Source: Candidatus Rifleibacteriota bacterium
GTDB taxonomy: Bacteria > Riflebacteria > Ozemobacteria > Ozemobacterales > Ozemobacteraceae
Reading direction: 5' to 3'
DNA length: 64,000 nucleotides
Assembly: GCA_029565415.1 (NCBI GenBank)
Contig: JAKQOH010000116.1
Coordinates: 25,162-89,161 of the forward strand
Below, in pieces: positions 15,937-26,041 of this stretch. Each line of letters begins with the position of its first letter. Position 1 is the stretch's first letter. The notes beneath the pieces were generated by a model. The model did not search any database and was not told the DNA's origin. It saw nothing but the letters and a program-made list of their open reading frames with translations. The translations under genes were made by a program, and so were the position numbers.

Positions 15937-18492
15937 ATGAAGCCGATTCGAACGTTCGTCGTGGTTCCGAGCCTGCCCGAACCCCTCAAGCGCCTCAAGG
16001 ACCTCGCCATGAACCTCTGGTGGTGCTGGAATCCTGAAGCCATCGGACTGTTTCGCCGCCTCGACCCCATCGAGTGGGAACGGACCTACCACAATCCCGT
16101 CAAGATGCTTGGCTGCATATCGCAGGAGCGCCTGGCCCTCAAGGCCCAGGATGACGGCTTCCTCGCCCACCTGGAACGAGCCTGGGAGATGTTCGAGGAT
16201 TACATGGCGGACCATCAGACCTGGTATGCGAAGAAATACGGGTTTTCGGAAAAGCCTGTCATCGCCTACTTTTCCGCCGAGTTCGGCATCGCCGAAAGCC
16301 TGCCGCTCTACTCGGGCGGCCTGGGCATGCTCGCCGGCGACCATTTGAAATCCGCCTCTGATCTGGGCCTTCCCCTCACCGGCGTCGGGCTTCTGTATCG
16401 GGTCGGATATTTCCAGCAGGCTCTCGATGCCAACGGCTGGCAGAAGGAAAGCTACCCCGAGAACGATTTTCACAACATGGCGGTTCAGCCGTGCCTCGAC
16501 AAGATGGGCAACCAGTTGTTCGTCGACGTCATCTTGCCCGGCCGCACCGTCAAGGTGCTGATCTGGAAAGCCCAGATCGGCCGCGTGCCGCTGCTGCTGC
16601 TCGATACCGACACCCCCGCCAACACCCCGGCCGACCGGCGCATCACCCGCGAGCTGTACGGCGGTGACACCGAAACCCGCATCCAGCAGGAGATCGTGCT
16701 GGGAATCGGCGGTCTGCGCGCTCTCCACGAGCTCGACATGCACCCGACCGTCTACCACATGAACGAGGGCCACTCGGCCTTCCTCGCCCTGGAGCGGATC
16801 GTCGTCGCGATGGAGCGCCACCAGCTCAACTTCCGCGAATCTCTCGAACTCACCCGGGCCAGCAACGTGTTCACGACGCACACGCCGGTTCCGGCCGGTA
16901 TCGACGTGTTCACGCGGGAACTGATGGAAAAATACTTTTCCATTTATTATCCCAAGCTGGGCGTCACCTGGCAGGAGTTCCTGGACCTGGGCTGGCAGAA
17001 CAACACGCCCAAGGGCGACGGCTTCTCGATGGCCGTTCTCGCCCTCAATCTGTGCGGCTATGCCAATGGCGTCAGCAAGCTGCACGGCCATGTTTCCCGC
17101 AAGATGTGGGGAAGTCTGTATCCGAATGTTCCGTTCCAGGAGATCCCGATCGATTCCGTCACGAACGGCGTGCACGTGCGTTCCTACATGTCCCAGGAGC
17201 TGTCGGCGCTGATGGATCGGTATCTGGGCCTGCGCTGGATCAACTCCCCCGGCGATCACACCGTCTGGCAGAAGATCGAGTCGATTCCGCCCGAGGAGCT
17301 GTGGCGCACGCACGAGCGGCGTCGTGAGCGGCTCGTCGCCTTCGCCCGCCAGCGTCTCCAGCACCAGCTCGCCGTCCGCGGCGCCCCGCCCGCCGAGATC
17401 GCGGCCGCCGGAGAAGTACTCAACCCCGAGACCCTCACGATCGGCTTCGCGCGCCGGTTTGCGACCTACAAGCGCGCCACCCTGCTGTTCCGCGACAAGG
17501 AGCGGCTGATCCGCATCCTGACCAACAAGGAACGGCCGGTGCAGATCATCGTCGCCGGCAAGGCGCACCCGAAGGACGAGCCGGGCAAGCAGTTCATCAA
17601 GGACATCATCCAGCACTGCAAGGATGAACGGATCCGCCGCCATGTCGTCTTCATCGAGAATTACGACGTCGTCGTGGCCCGGTATCTCGTGCAGGGCGTC
17701 GACGTCTGGCTCAACAACCCGCGCCGGCCCCAGGAGGCCAGCGGCACCAGCGGCATGAAGGCTTCGGCCAACGGCGCCCTGAACCTGTCCGTGCTCGACG
17801 GCTGGTGGGACGAGTGCTACAACGCCGAAGTCGGCTGGGCGATCGGCGGCCGCGAGGAGATCGCGGATCTCAACTACCAGGACGAGGTCGATGCGAACTC
17901 CCTCTACGATCAGCTCGAGAAGGACATCGTGCCGAAATACTACGAGCGCAGCAGCGACGACCTGCCCCGCCGCTGGATCGCGATGATGAAGTCCTGCATG
18001 TCCCAGATCTGCCCCTTCTTCAACACGAACCGCATGGTCGGGGAATACAACGACCGGTTCTATATGCCTGGAAATACCCGATACAAGGCTCTCTCCGGCA
18101 GCGATTACAGCCGGGTGCGCGATCTTGCTTCGTGGCTGGGCAACCTGCGCGACTGCTGGAACAATATCCGGATCGAGAGCGTCGAGACGGCGGGCGGCGA
18201 CGAGCAGAAAGTTGGCCAGCCGGTCGAGGTGAAGGTGCGCCTGTATCTCGACCGCCTCCAGGCCAGGGACGTGGCGGTCCAGGTCTATTACGGAGCCGTC
18301 GGGGCCGACGGGATGATCGGGGCGGGGGCGTTTGCCGATCTCGCTCCGATCGAGGAAAAGGACGGCCGGGGCCTGTTCTCCGGGAAGATCACCCTCGATC
18401 AGAGCGGGAGACAGGGCATTTCCGTCCGTGTCCTGCCCCACCATGCGGATCTCATCCACCCCATCCTCACCGGGCACATCCTCTGGGCCTGA
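15937..18492 (+). CDS. glgP: Alpha-glucan (glycogen/maltodextrin) phosphorylase, GT35
   Basis: 851 residues. It releases glucose-1-phosphate from alpha-1,4-glucans. The N-terminus (MNLWWCWNPEA), VYHMNEGHSAF, FATYKRATL and the PLP lysine K608 within EASGTSGMKASANGALNLS match the family of alpha-glucan phosphorylases found in many deep-branching bacteria and archaea. The ATG at 15937 is preceded by AAGGAGGAG; the upstream open frame is not used. The C-terminal 100 residues form a beta domain seen in this subfamily. An AT-rich codon patch lies at 16916-16950. Confidence 0.95.
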   Translation: MKPIRTFVVVPSLPEPLKRLKDLAMNLWWCWNPEAIGLFRRLDPIEWERTYHNPVKMLGCISQERLALKAQDDGFLAHLERAWEMFEDYMADHQTWYAKKYGFSEKPVIAYFSAEFGIAESLPLYSGGLGMLAGDHLKSASDLGLPLTGVGLLYRVGYFQQALDANGWQKESYPENDFHNMAVQPCLDKMGNQLFVDVILPGRTVKVLIWKAQIGRVPLLLLDTDTPANTPADRRITRELYGGDTETRIQQEIVLGIGGLRALHELDMHPTVYHMNEGHSAFLALERIVVAMERHQLNFRESLELTRASNVFTTHTPVPAGIDVFTRELMEKYFSIYYPKLGVTWQEFLDLGWQNNTPKGDGFSMAVLALNLCGYANGVSKLHGHVSRKMWGSLYPNVPFQEIPIDSVTNGVHVRSYMSQELSALMDRYLGLRWINSPGDHTVWQKIESIPPEELWRTHERRRERLVAFARQRLQHQLAVRGAPPAEIAAAGEVLNPETLTIGFARRFATYKRATLLFRDKERLIRILTNKERPVQIIVAGKAHPKDEPGKQFIKDIIQHCKDERIRRHVVFIENYDVVVARYLVQGVDVWLNNPRRPQEASGTSGMKASANGALNLSVLDGWWDECYNAEVGWAIGGREEIADLNYQDEVDANSLYDQLEKDIVPKYYERSSDDLPRRWIAMMKSCMSQICPFFNTNRMVGEYNDRFYMPGNTRYKALSGSDYSRVRDLASWLGNLRDCWNNIRIESVETAGGDEQKVGQPVEVKVRLYLDRLQARDVAVQVYYGAVGADGMIGAGAFADLAPIEEKDGRGLFSGKITLDQSGRQGISVRVLPHHADLIHPILTGHILWA

Positions 18493-18516
18493 TCATTCCC
18501 TGCCCGATCCAATGAC

Positions 18517-18546
18517 GCGGCGGACGCCCGAACGGGCGCCCGCCGC
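18517..18546. terminator. Convergent hairpin after glgP and the sigma factor gene
   Basis: A 13-bp stem with one mismatch (GCGGCGGACGCCC against GGGCGCCCGCCGC) around a GAAC loop, lying between the ends of two convergent genes. No T tract. Confidence 0.55.
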
Positions 18547-18561
18547 TGGTCTTCCGGCATC

Positions 18562-19428
18562 TCAGCTCCGGTACAGGTTCAGGATGGCGGCGCGACTCGG
18601 ATGGCGCAGTTTCTGGAGCGCCTGGGCCTCGATCTGACGAACTCGTTCCCGCGTCAGGCCCAGCAGCTTGCCGATCTCCTCGAGGGTGTGCGACCGGTCG
18701 GTCTGGAACCCGAACCGCTGCTCGAGAACGATCCGCTCGCGGTCCGTCAGGGTCGCGAACAGCCGCTGGACGTCTTCGCGCAGCGCCGTGTCGGTGGTCA
18801 GGAGCTCGGGATCGCCCCGGGGATCCGTGACGACATCGCCCAGGGAGAGGTCCTCCCCGTCATCGACCATCGTGGTGTCGAGCGAGATCACGTTCGGGGT
18901 GTCGGCGAGGAATTTGCGCAGCTCCTCGGGATTCATGCCTACCGCTTCGGCCAGCTCCTCGAGCGTCGGCCGCCGGTTCAGCTGCTTGCGCAGGGTCTCT
19001 TCCTCTTTTTTCAGCCGGAGTCCGGTATGGATACGGTTCAGCGGAATGCGGATCGTATTCGTGTGCATCGAAACCGCCTGGATCATGGCCTGACGGATCC
19101 ACCAGACGGCATAGGAAATGAACCGGACGTTGCGCTTGTGATCGAACCGCTTCGCCGCCCGCAGGAGCCCGAGATTGCCGACGGCGATCAGATCCTCGAA
19201 CGGCACGTCGTTGATGAATTTGTACCGTTTCGCCACCGACACGACGAACCGCAGATTCGCCATGATCAGTCGCTTTTCCGCAAATCTTGCGGAAGTGCCG
19301 CCCGTCTTGACCTTCTTGAGCAGCAGCTCCTCCTCCTTACGGGTCAGGGGAGGATACCGCTTCAGTTCACGGAAATACTGCCGCAGAAGCTGATCCGCTG
19401 CGGTATTCCGCTTGTAGGCGCTCACCAT
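18562..19428 (-). CDS. RpoD/SigA-type RNA polymerase sigma factor
   Basis: 288 residues. Region 1.2 (LLRQYFRELKRYPPLTRKEE), region 2 with ANLRFVVSVAKRY, DLIAVGNLGLLRAAKRFD and FISYAVWWIRQAM, region 3, and region 4 ending LGLTRERVRQIEAQALQKLRHP. The match is to group 1/2 sigma-70 factors, but there is no long region 1.1. It may be the housekeeping factor of a phylum with a short RpoD, or a group 2 stress factor. It lies downstream of mutS and a DUF2325-like gene. Confidence 0.93.
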   Translation of the reverse strand: MVSAYKRNTAADQLLRQYFRELKRYPPLTRKEEELLLKKVKTGGTSARFAEKRLIMANLRFVVSVAKRYKFINDVPFEDLIAVGNLGLLRAAKRFDHKRNVRFISYAVWWIRQAMIQAVSMHTNTIRIPLNRIHTGLRLKKEEETLRKQLNRRPTLEELAEAVGMNPEELRKFLADTPNVISLDTTMVDDGEDLSLGDVVTDPRGDPELLTTDTALREDVQRLFATLTDRERIVLEQRFGFQTDRSHTLEEIGKLLGLTRERVRQIEAQALQKLRHPSRAAILNLYRS

Positions 19429-19552
19429 GGCGATCTTCCCGGATTCATCGACGACACCTCAAATCCTCTTTTTCGGCAGATCTCCGGTTTGCCTTGAGGA
19501 AAATCGTCCCGAACGATCCGCCCGCCGCCGATCCTCTCTCTGCCGCGCCGGG

Positions 19553-21562
19553 TCAGGGTGCGGGGATGCGGGAGGGCTTGAACCGTTCGATGAGAAGGCG
19601 GAGAACGCCGGAACTGCCTCGCTTCGGGGCGAAGAGCAGGGGAATTCCGCTTCCCCGAAGGGCGTTCGTGAGCTCCCGCAAAAGGGTGTGAGAAATCTGT
19701 TTCAGGATGACGACGACGGCCGAAACCCCGCCGAACCCGCGGGCCGCGCCGCCCAGGCCGACGAACCCGCTCATCCACTCCACCTCGAGCCGGTGGCGGC
19801 CGAGAACGTCCCGGTAGGCGGTGCCGACGGCATCGCCCCCGACGATCAGGATGCGACGGCCCTCGAAGTCATACCACTCCTCCGGGGGAAGCACGGGGGC
19901 CGTTTCGGCCACTTCCTCGTGGCAGATGCCGCAGACTTCGTCCGGCCGACCTTCCCGGGGGAACGGGTGTGAGGCGAGAGAGGATCTGCACCCTTCCCGT
20001 GCGCAGACGGGAACGGCCGGAAGCCGTGGGCGCAGCGAGGGGAGGAGGCCCTGGACCGGCTGTTCGAACCGGAAGGCATCCGCCTCGAGCAGGAAGGGGA
20101 TGTGCTGCTGCTGCAGCCATCGGGCGAACTCCTGGGAGGAAAAGCCGATCAGACCGAGTTTCCGCTGGAGGGCGGCGAAGCCGATCCGGTGCTCGGTGGC
20201 GGCCGAGGTGTCCAGGGCGGGGGCGGACTGGCGCTTGAGGGGAACGGCGCAGGCTTTCCGCTCGGCGAGTTCGGGAAGGACGACGGCCGTCACCACGTCG
20301 CCGGGGGCGAAGCCCTGGAGCGTCAGGCCGACAGGAAGAAGTTCGCGGGTTTCCTCCACCTGCAGATGCCATCCGGATTCATCCCGACGCAGAACACCGA
20401 CCAGTTCGCGCTTCCAGGCCGCTTCGAGCGGGGAAACGTTGCGGATGGCTCCGGTGGTGTCCCGGTGCAGAAGGATCCATTCGCCCTCGACGGGGCGGAG
20501 GTCACGGGTCAGGGCTTCATCCACCACGAGACGCCCGATACCCGGAGCTTCGACGATCCAGACGGATGTTCCCGGGGGGGCGGCCGGAGGAGCAAACGCC
20601 AGAATTCTCGCGGGAACCGCATTCTGGAGAAGCTCCAACCGCCGTTCGAGCGTTGTCTGGGCATCCCGCAGATGCTCGATCCGGCGTGCCATCTCCTCGG
20701 CATCCGAGCGTTGGCGGCGATTTTTTTCGAGCTCCTGCTCGAGGCGCTCTCCGCTGGCTGTCCGTCGAGCCAAAGCCGCCTCCAGCTCGCGGTTTCGGGT
20801 TTCCAGGCCGGTCAGACTGTCCCGAAGTCGGGAACGGACGGCCTGATCGGCATCGGAGGCCGGTTCGGGGGCCGGATCAGCTCCGGCGCGGGCCGCGTCT
20901 GCCAGCGCCTGTTCGAGTTTCGCCGAGAGGGCGGTGATCCGCGCATCCCGTTCCCCGAGAGCCTGTTCGAGTTCGGCCTGGCGTTTGCCCCGCTCGCTGA
21001 GATGCGCATGGAGCGCCTTTTCCCGCTCCTGCGCGAGTTTCAGTTCCCGGCGCAGGCTCCGGATCTCGTCGCGCAGTCTCGGGACCTCGTCGACAGGGGG
21101 TTCCGCGGCGGTCGTTTCCTCGGGAGGGGCGGCCAGGTCCCGGCACCGCTCGAGATAGGCTTTCAGGAGGGACGCGGCCGATTCCCGTGGATCTATACGT
21201 GCAAGGATAGAAATCTTCGAGGGTGGGCCGAACTCGCCGGACTCGAGCCGGGCAGGGGTTTCGGGCGTGAGAGGGAGCGTCGGAAAGGCCAGGGTGCGGG
21301 GATTGGCGTTCACCCATTCGAAGAACAGCACCCGGCGCAGCGGCGCCTCGCGGTCGGCGAAGTCTCGGATCACGTCGCGGAAGCGGTCGGGGCGGGTGAG
21401 GGCCCGGCCCCGCACGAAGGGCTGACAGGCGCGCCAGAGGGCCGGGTTCTTCCGGGCGAGGCCGATCAGAACCGGCTCCGGTGTGTCGCGGATGATGTCG
21501 GCAAGGACTTCCCGATCATCGATCAGGCGCGTGAAGATCGGATCCCAGAACGCGTCACCCAT
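19553..21562 (-). CDS. Coiled-coil protein with zinc-binding motif and DUF2325-like C-terminus
   Basis: 669 residues. Residues 1-150 are helical and unrecognised. About 160-310 is a long Arg/Glu/Ala coiled coil. About 320-500 is mixed beta. A Cys set (CAREGC and CGICHEE) at about 525-565 may bind zinc. The last 95 residues (RRILIVGGDAVGTAYRDVL, later ISH and SSGVLRLLIERF) resemble DUF2325, which has VGG at its start and a conserved SH. The start overlaps the mutS stop by 8 bp, so the two are coupled. Its function is unknown; a nucleic-acid or nucleotide role is only suggested by context. Confidence 0.65.
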   Translation of the reverse strand: MGDAFWDPIFTRLIDDREVLADIIRDTPEPVLIGLARKNPALWRACQPFVRGRALTRPDRFRDVIRDFADREAPLRRVLFFEWVNANPRTLAFPTLPLTPETPARLESGEFGPPSKISILARIDPRESAASLLKAYLERCRDLAAPPEETTAAEPPVDEVPRLRDEIRSLRRELKLAQEREKALHAHLSERGKRQAELEQALGERDARITALSAKLEQALADAARAGADPAPEPASDADQAVRSRLRDSLTGLETRNRELEAALARRTASGERLEQELEKNRRQRSDAEEMARRIEHLRDAQTTLERRLELLQNAVPARILAFAPPAAPPGTSVWIVEAPGIGRLVVDEALTRDLRPVEGEWILLHRDTTGAIRNVSPLEAAWKRELVGVLRRDESGWHLQVEETRELLPVGLTLQGFAPGDVVTAVVLPELAERKACAVPLKRQSAPALDTSAATEHRIGFAALQRKLGLIGFSSQEFARWLQQQHIPFLLEADAFRFEQPVQGLLPSLRPRLPAVPVCAREGCRSSLASHPFPREGRPDEVCGICHEEVAETAPVLPPEEWYDFEGRRILIVGGDAVGTAYRDVLGRHRLEVEWMSGFVGLGGAARGFGGVSAVVVILKQISHTLLRELTNALRGSGIPLLFAPKRGSSGVLRLLIERFKPSRIPAP

Positions 21563-24236
21563 GGGCCATCTTTTTCAGCCTCGCCAGCAGGTTCAGTGCT
21601 TCGAGCGGCGTCGTCTCGTCGACGTTGATCGCCTGAAGCGTCTCGGCCAGCTCGTTGCCTGGGCCGAACAGGGACAACTGCTGGGGCTGGGGCGTTTTGA
21701 CGGTGCGCACCGCGCGCGTCATGCGGCCGACCTCCTCCTCTTCGGTTTTCTCGAGTTCGAACAGGATCTCCCGCGCCCGATCGATCACGGGGGTCGGGAC
21801 GCCGGCCAGACGTGCGACTTCGATGCCGTAGGATTTGCTCGATGGTCCCTGGCTGATCTTGTGCAGGAACACCATGTCGCCGGTCTTCTCGTCGTGGAGC
21901 ACGCCCACGTTCAGGTTGAAGACGCCGGGCAGGATGGGCTGGAGGTCGGTCAATTCGTGGTAATGCGTGGCGAACAGGGTGCGGGCGCCGAGCTGGCGGT
22001 TGATGAACTCGAGGATCGACCAGGCGAGGGAGAGGCCGTCGAAGGTCGAGGTGCCGCGGCCGATCTCGTCGAGCACCAGCAGGCTTCGCTGCGTGGCGTG
22101 GCGCAGGATCAGAGCCGCCTCCATCATCTCGACCATGAACGTGGACTGGCCCCGGATGAGATTGTCCGAGGCCCCGACGCGCGTGAAGATGCGGTCGACG
22201 AGGCCGACCACGGCCTCCCGTGCCGGCACGAACGAGCCGATCTGGGCCAGGAGCACGATCAGGGCGTTCTGGCGTAGATACGTCGATTTACCGGCCATGT
22301 TCGGCCCGGTGATGACAGCCTGGCGGTTCGAGGCATCGAAGGCCGAGTCGTTGGGGTGGAACTCGCCCGTGCCGAGGAATGCCTCGACGACGGGGTGTCG
22401 GCCTTCGCGGATCTCGAGAACCGGCTCCTCGGTCAGTTTCGGCCGCACGAAGTCCCGTTCGCGGGCGATCTGGGCGAGCGAACAGAGGGTGTCGAGGTGG
22501 GCCTGGCCGGCGGCCGCGCGCTGGATCGGGCCGATCTGCTCTTTCACGGCCTGGACGAGCTTTTCGTACAGCTCCTTTTCGAGCGCGATGGCTTTGTCGG
22601 TGGCGCTGAACACCTTCGTCTCGTAATCCTTCAGCTCGGCGGTGATGTACCGTTCGCCGTTGGTGAGGGTCTGCTTGCGCACATACTCGGCCGGGGCCCG
22701 GTCGGTCATGCCTTTCGAGATCTCGATGAAATACCCGAACACGCTGTTCTTGCGAACTTTCAGCGTCTTGATGCCGGTGCGGTTCCGTTCTCGTTCTTCA
22801 TACTCGGTCAGCCAACTGTCGCCGTCACGGCGCAGCCGTCGGAGCTCGTCGAGTGCCGGGTCGAGGCCGTCGGCGATCACCCCGCCGTCGGTCAGGGTCG
22901 CGGGAAGATTCTCGAGCAGGCCGGCGCGAAGCTGCGCGGCGAGCTCCGGCAGGGGTTCCAGTTCCGGGGCGAGCACGGCAAGCGGGGAATCGGCGATCCG
23001 GGCGTGGAGGCCGGGCAGGGCTTCGAGGCCGCGGCACAGCGCCTGCAGATCGCGCGGGTTGCGGCTTCCCAGGACGACCCGGGAAAGCAGTCGTTCGAGA
23101 TCGGGAAGGTCGCGGAGCTTCTCGCGCAGATCCGCCAGCAGCATGCCGTCATCGACGAGCGTGCCGACCCGGTCCTGCCGTTCCCGGATCCGGTCGAGGT
23201 GGAGCAGGGGCTTGAGCATCCAGCGTTTCAGGAGCCGGGCGCCCATCGAGGTGCGGGTACGGTTCAGCACCTCGAACAGCGTGCCGCCGGGGCTGCGGTC
23301 GCGGCCATCGGGCAGGAGTTCCAGGTTGCGCAGCGTCGACTCGTCGAGAACCATGCCGTCGCCGAGCCGGTATGGGGCCGGGAACCGCAGGTGCGAAAGG
23401 GCGCACTTCTGGGTGTCGAGCAGATAATCGGCCAGCAGTCCCAGCGTGCGCAGCTCGACGGAAGGCATTGCGAGGAACCTGGGTCGGGGCTCGGACGGAT
23501 ACAGATTCGTCAGGGCTTCGAGCGCCGTCTGTTCGGGCATTCGCCGCGTCAGGATCTCGATGGGAAGGCCCTTCCAGGGAGGGGCGGCGGCCCCGTCCGT
23601 GTCCGCATCCTCGGCCTCGACGCCCAGGACGAGCAGTTCACGGGGGGCGAGCCGGGTGAGCTCCTCACGCATCTTTTCGAACTCGGCCCGGTCGCCGCCG
23701 GTGACGATCACCTCACCGGTCGACAGCTCTGCCCCGGCGAGGCAGAACCGCTCGCCGCGCTTTCCGAACGCCATCAGCCAGTTGTTCGATTTCTCTTCGA
23801 GCAGTTGCGGATCGCTGATCGTGCCGGGCGTCAGGATGCGGACGATTTCCCGCTTCACGAGGCCCTTGGCGAGCTTCGGATCCTCCATCTGCTCGCAGAT
23901 GGCGACGGTGAAGCCCTTCTGGACGAGCTTCGCGATGTAGGTCATCGCGCTGTGATACGGCACCCCGGCGAGCGGCACGGGGTTGTCGCCGGCCCGGCCG
24001 CGGGCCGTCAGGGTGATCTGCAGCTCGCGGGCCGCGACGACGGCATCCTCGAAAAACGTCTCGTAAAAGTCGCCGCACCGGAACAGCAGCAGCGCGTTCG
24101 GATTCTCGGCCTTCAGATCGACGTACTGCTGGAGAAGCGGCGAGAGAGCCTTCTCTTCGGCGGGGGTGTCCGGAGAAGGCGGGGGCACGCTGGCGCCGAC
24201 GCGCGCCGTGACCTCAGTCGAGGCTGATCCGCTCAT
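21555..24236 (-). CDS. mutS: DNA mismatch recognition protein MutS
   Basis: 893 residues. Mismatch-contact motif LLFRCGDFYETFFEDA near the N-terminus, Walker A GPNMAGKSTYLRQ, and DEIGRGTSTFDG. The start at 24236 (MSGSAS) overlaps the DUF362 gene by 23 bp; the longer open frame upstream is an antisense-like extension. The architecture is the full MutS1 type that works with MutL. The C-terminus carries EEEVGRM and a short helical tail. Confidence 0.97.
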   Translation of the reverse strand: MSGSASTEVTARVGASVPPPSPDTPAEEKALSPLLQQYVDLKAENPNALLLFRCGDFYETFFEDAVVAARELQITLTARGRAGDNPVPLAGVPYHSAMTYIAKLVQKGFTVAICEQMEDPKLAKGLVKREIVRILTPGTISDPQLLEEKSNNWLMAFGKRGERFCLAGAELSTGEVIVTGGDRAEFEKMREELTRLAPRELLVLGVEAEDADTDGAAAPPWKGLPIEILTRRMPEQTALEALTNLYPSEPRPRFLAMPSVELRTLGLLADYLLDTQKCALSHLRFPAPYRLGDGMVLDESTLRNLELLPDGRDRSPGGTLFEVLNRTRTSMGARLLKRWMLKPLLHLDRIRERQDRVGTLVDDGMLLADLREKLRDLPDLERLLSRVVLGSRNPRDLQALCRGLEALPGLHARIADSPLAVLAPELEPLPELAAQLRAGLLENLPATLTDGGVIADGLDPALDELRRLRRDGDSWLTEYEERERNRTGIKTLKVRKNSVFGYFIEISKGMTDRAPAEYVRKQTLTNGERYITAELKDYETKVFSATDKAIALEKELYEKLVQAVKEQIGPIQRAAAGQAHLDTLCSLAQIARERDFVRPKLTEEPVLEIREGRHPVVEAFLGTGEFHPNDSAFDASNRQAVITGPNMAGKSTYLRQNALIVLLAQIGSFVPAREAVVGLVDRIFTRVGASDNLIRGQSTFMVEMMEAALILRHATQRSLLVLDEIGRGTSTFDGLSLAWSILEFINRQLGARTLFATHYHELTDLQPILPGVFNLNVGVLHDEKTGDMVFLHKISQGPSSKSYGIEVARLAGVPTPVIDRAREILFELEKTEEEEVGRMTRAVRTVKTPQPQQLSLFGPGNELAETLQAINVDETTPLEALNLLARLKKMAHG

Positions 24237-25341
24237 AGGACCTGTTCCCGAGCCCAATCTCGACGGCATGGCGCAGTTGCGCCTCGTTGTCGATCTCATC
24301 GTGAATGCAGGCGAACTTCGCCTCGCCCGGGGCATGGCCCTTGGGAAGGGCGGTATTCTGCAGGCCCGCCTGGGCGTTCACCAGGTCGAGACAGCAGGCG
24401 TCGAGGGCCACGGGATCCGTCGATGCCGCGAAGCCGATATCGGGGACGATCGGTGCGTCGGTGAAACCGTAACAGTCGCAGAGAGGAACAATATTCATCA
24501 GAATATTTATGAAGAATGCGGCGCCGCGTTTCGGCTGGAGGACGCCCAAGGCATGCTCCACCATCTTTTCGGTGACGTTCCCCGCATCCGAGCTCCAGTT
24601 GATGCGGATAGCGCCCACCAGGCAGGCCATGAGGCATTCGCCGCAGCCGCGGCACTTCTGCGGATCGATGACGACGGGGCCGTCCGGGGTGGGCTGGCCG
24701 ATCGCACCGGCCGAGCACCAGGAGAAACAGCGTTTGCACCGGACGCAGACGTCGGGAATCACGCTGGGGCGGATCGCCGTATGCATCACCAGCTTTGCCG
24801 CCCGCGAGCAGCAGCCCATACCCATGTTCTTGATCGCCCCGCCGAAGCCGGTCACCTCATGGCCCTTGAAATGAGACAGCACGACGAGCGCGTCTGCCTC
24901 GTGAATGCCGCTGGCGACGGAAATCTCCCTGCAATGGCGGCCGTCGATCTTCACCATCTGGTGATCCCGGCCGGTCAGCCCGTCACAGATGAAGACGGGG
25001 GCGCCGGTGACTTCGGTGCCGAACCCATGCTGGATGGCGGTCATGAGATGGTCGGGGGCGTTGCTGCGGCTGCCGGTGTACAGCGTGGCCGTTTCGGCCA
25101 GGAACGGCTTGCCGTTTCCCGCCTTGACGATATCCACGAGGGGGCGCAGGTAGTGGGGGCGGGGAAACGAGGAGTTGCCGCGCTCGCCGAAATGGGTTTT
25201 CACGGCAACGAGCTTGTTTTTCCAGTCGAACGTGTCCATGCCCATTGCCCGGGCCAGTTTCGCGATTTTCGCGTCGTGGCTGTCTGCGGGCCCCTTCGCG
25301 CGGAGGCCGATCGTGTACACCTTCGAAGCGGATGCGGTCAT
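24214..25341 (-). CDS. DUF362 protein with two 4Fe-4S motifs
   Basis: 375 residues. An N-terminal DUF362 fold (AVKTHFGERGN, YTGSRSNAP, HFKGHEVTGFGGAIKNMGMGC) is followed by CVRCKRCFSWC and CRGCGECLMAC, typical ferredoxin cysteine sets with a nearby Pro. DUF362 proteins are uncharacterised redox-like cytoplasmic proteins frequent in anaerobes. GGAGG precedes the ATG. It is cotranscribed with mutS by overlap, though function gives no obvious link. Confidence 0.85.
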   Translation of the reverse strand: MTASASKVYTIGLRAKGPADSHDAKIAKLARAMGMDTFDWKNKLVAVKTHFGERGNSSFPRPHYLRPLVDIVKAGNGKPFLAETATLYTGSRSNAPDHLMTAIQHGFGTEVTGAPVFICDGLTGRDHQMVKIDGRHCREISVASGIHEADALVVLSHFKGHEVTGFGGAIKNMGMGCCSRAAKLVMHTAIRPSVIPDVCVRCKRCFSWCSAGAIGQPTPDGPVVIDPQKCRGCGECLMACLVGAIRINWSSDAGNVTEKMVEHALGVLQPKRGAAFFINILMNIVPLCDCYGFTDAPIVPDIGFAASTDPVALDACCLDLVNAQAGLQNTALPKGHAPGEAKFACIHDEIDNEAQLRHAVEIGLGNRSYERISLD

Positions 25342-25457
25342 TACGTTTCCTCCAGAGAGTTCTGTTGAGATGCCCCGGCGCGGGGTGGTCGGGCGGCCTC
25401 AGTGTACGGTTCCCGGCTCCGGATTTCAAGCCGGCCACAACCACGGCCGGGGCCGGT

Positions 25458-25874
25458 TCATTCGCCGATGATCTTGACCAGGACGCGCTTTTTTCGGTTC
25501 CCGTCGAACTCGCCGTAGAAGATCTGCTCCCAGGGGCCGAAGTCGAGTTTGCCGGCCGTGACGGCCACCACGACCTCGCGTCCCATGATCGTGCGCTTGA
25601 GATGTGCATCGCCGTTGTCCTCTCCGCCGTTGTGACGGTACTGGGAATACGGTTTCTCGGGGGCCAGCTTCTCGAGCCAGACCTCGAAATCCTGGTGCAG
25701 ACCGTTTTCATCGTCGTTGATGAAGACGCTGGCCGTGATATGCATGGCGTTCACCAGGCACAGGCCTTCCTGGATGCCGCTTTCCTTCAGACATTTCTCG
25801 ACGTCGCGGGTGATGTTCACGAATGCCCGCCGTCCGTGGATGTCGAACCAGAGTTCTTTGCGATAGCTCTTCAT
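25458..25874 (-). CDS. YjbQ/UPF0047 family protein
   Basis: 138 residues, the family size. [39 protein letters not shown] and a C-terminal [20 protein letters not shown] are the conserved blocks. Some members have weak thiamine-phosphate synthase activity, but their native role is uncertain. GGGAGG sits before the chosen ATG; the longer open frame runs into the divergent promoter region. Confidence 0.9.
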   Translation of the reverse strand: MKSYRKELWFDIHGRRAFVNITRDVEKCLKESGIQEGLCLVNAMHITASVFINDDENGLHQDFEVWLEKLAPEKPYSQYRHNGGEDNGDAHLKRTIMGREVVVAVTAGKLDFGPWEQIFYGEFDGNRKKRVLVKIIGE

Positions 25875-26041
25875 GCTGCCTCCCGAACATCCGGCCCGGG
25901 GCCGGTCGATTCCGGCTGCCATGGTAACACGATCCTCGTCGCCGGGGATTGACGGCGGCCGCCGTCCGGGGTATAGGTTGTCGGGAATTCCCTGTCGCCC
26001 TGCCTCGCGGGGCGGCAAGAGCCATAGAATGGAGTATATTC
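25875..26041. promoter_or_regulatory. Divergent intergenic region, yjbQ-like and LUD genes
   Basis: 167 bp between two genes read outward. It must hold both promoters, but only weak -10-like runs (TATAGG, TATATT) were seen. Confidence 0.35.

Noticed and set aside
14692..18477. Very long minus-strand open frame of about 1260 codons over glgP and the LptA-like gene
   Set aside because: It is antisense to glgP, has Gly/Val/Asp-biased shadow composition from GC-rich coding DNA, no ribosome site and no recognisable domain.
22356..24227. Plus-strand 623-codon open frame over mutS
   Set aside because: Antisense shadow of mutS.
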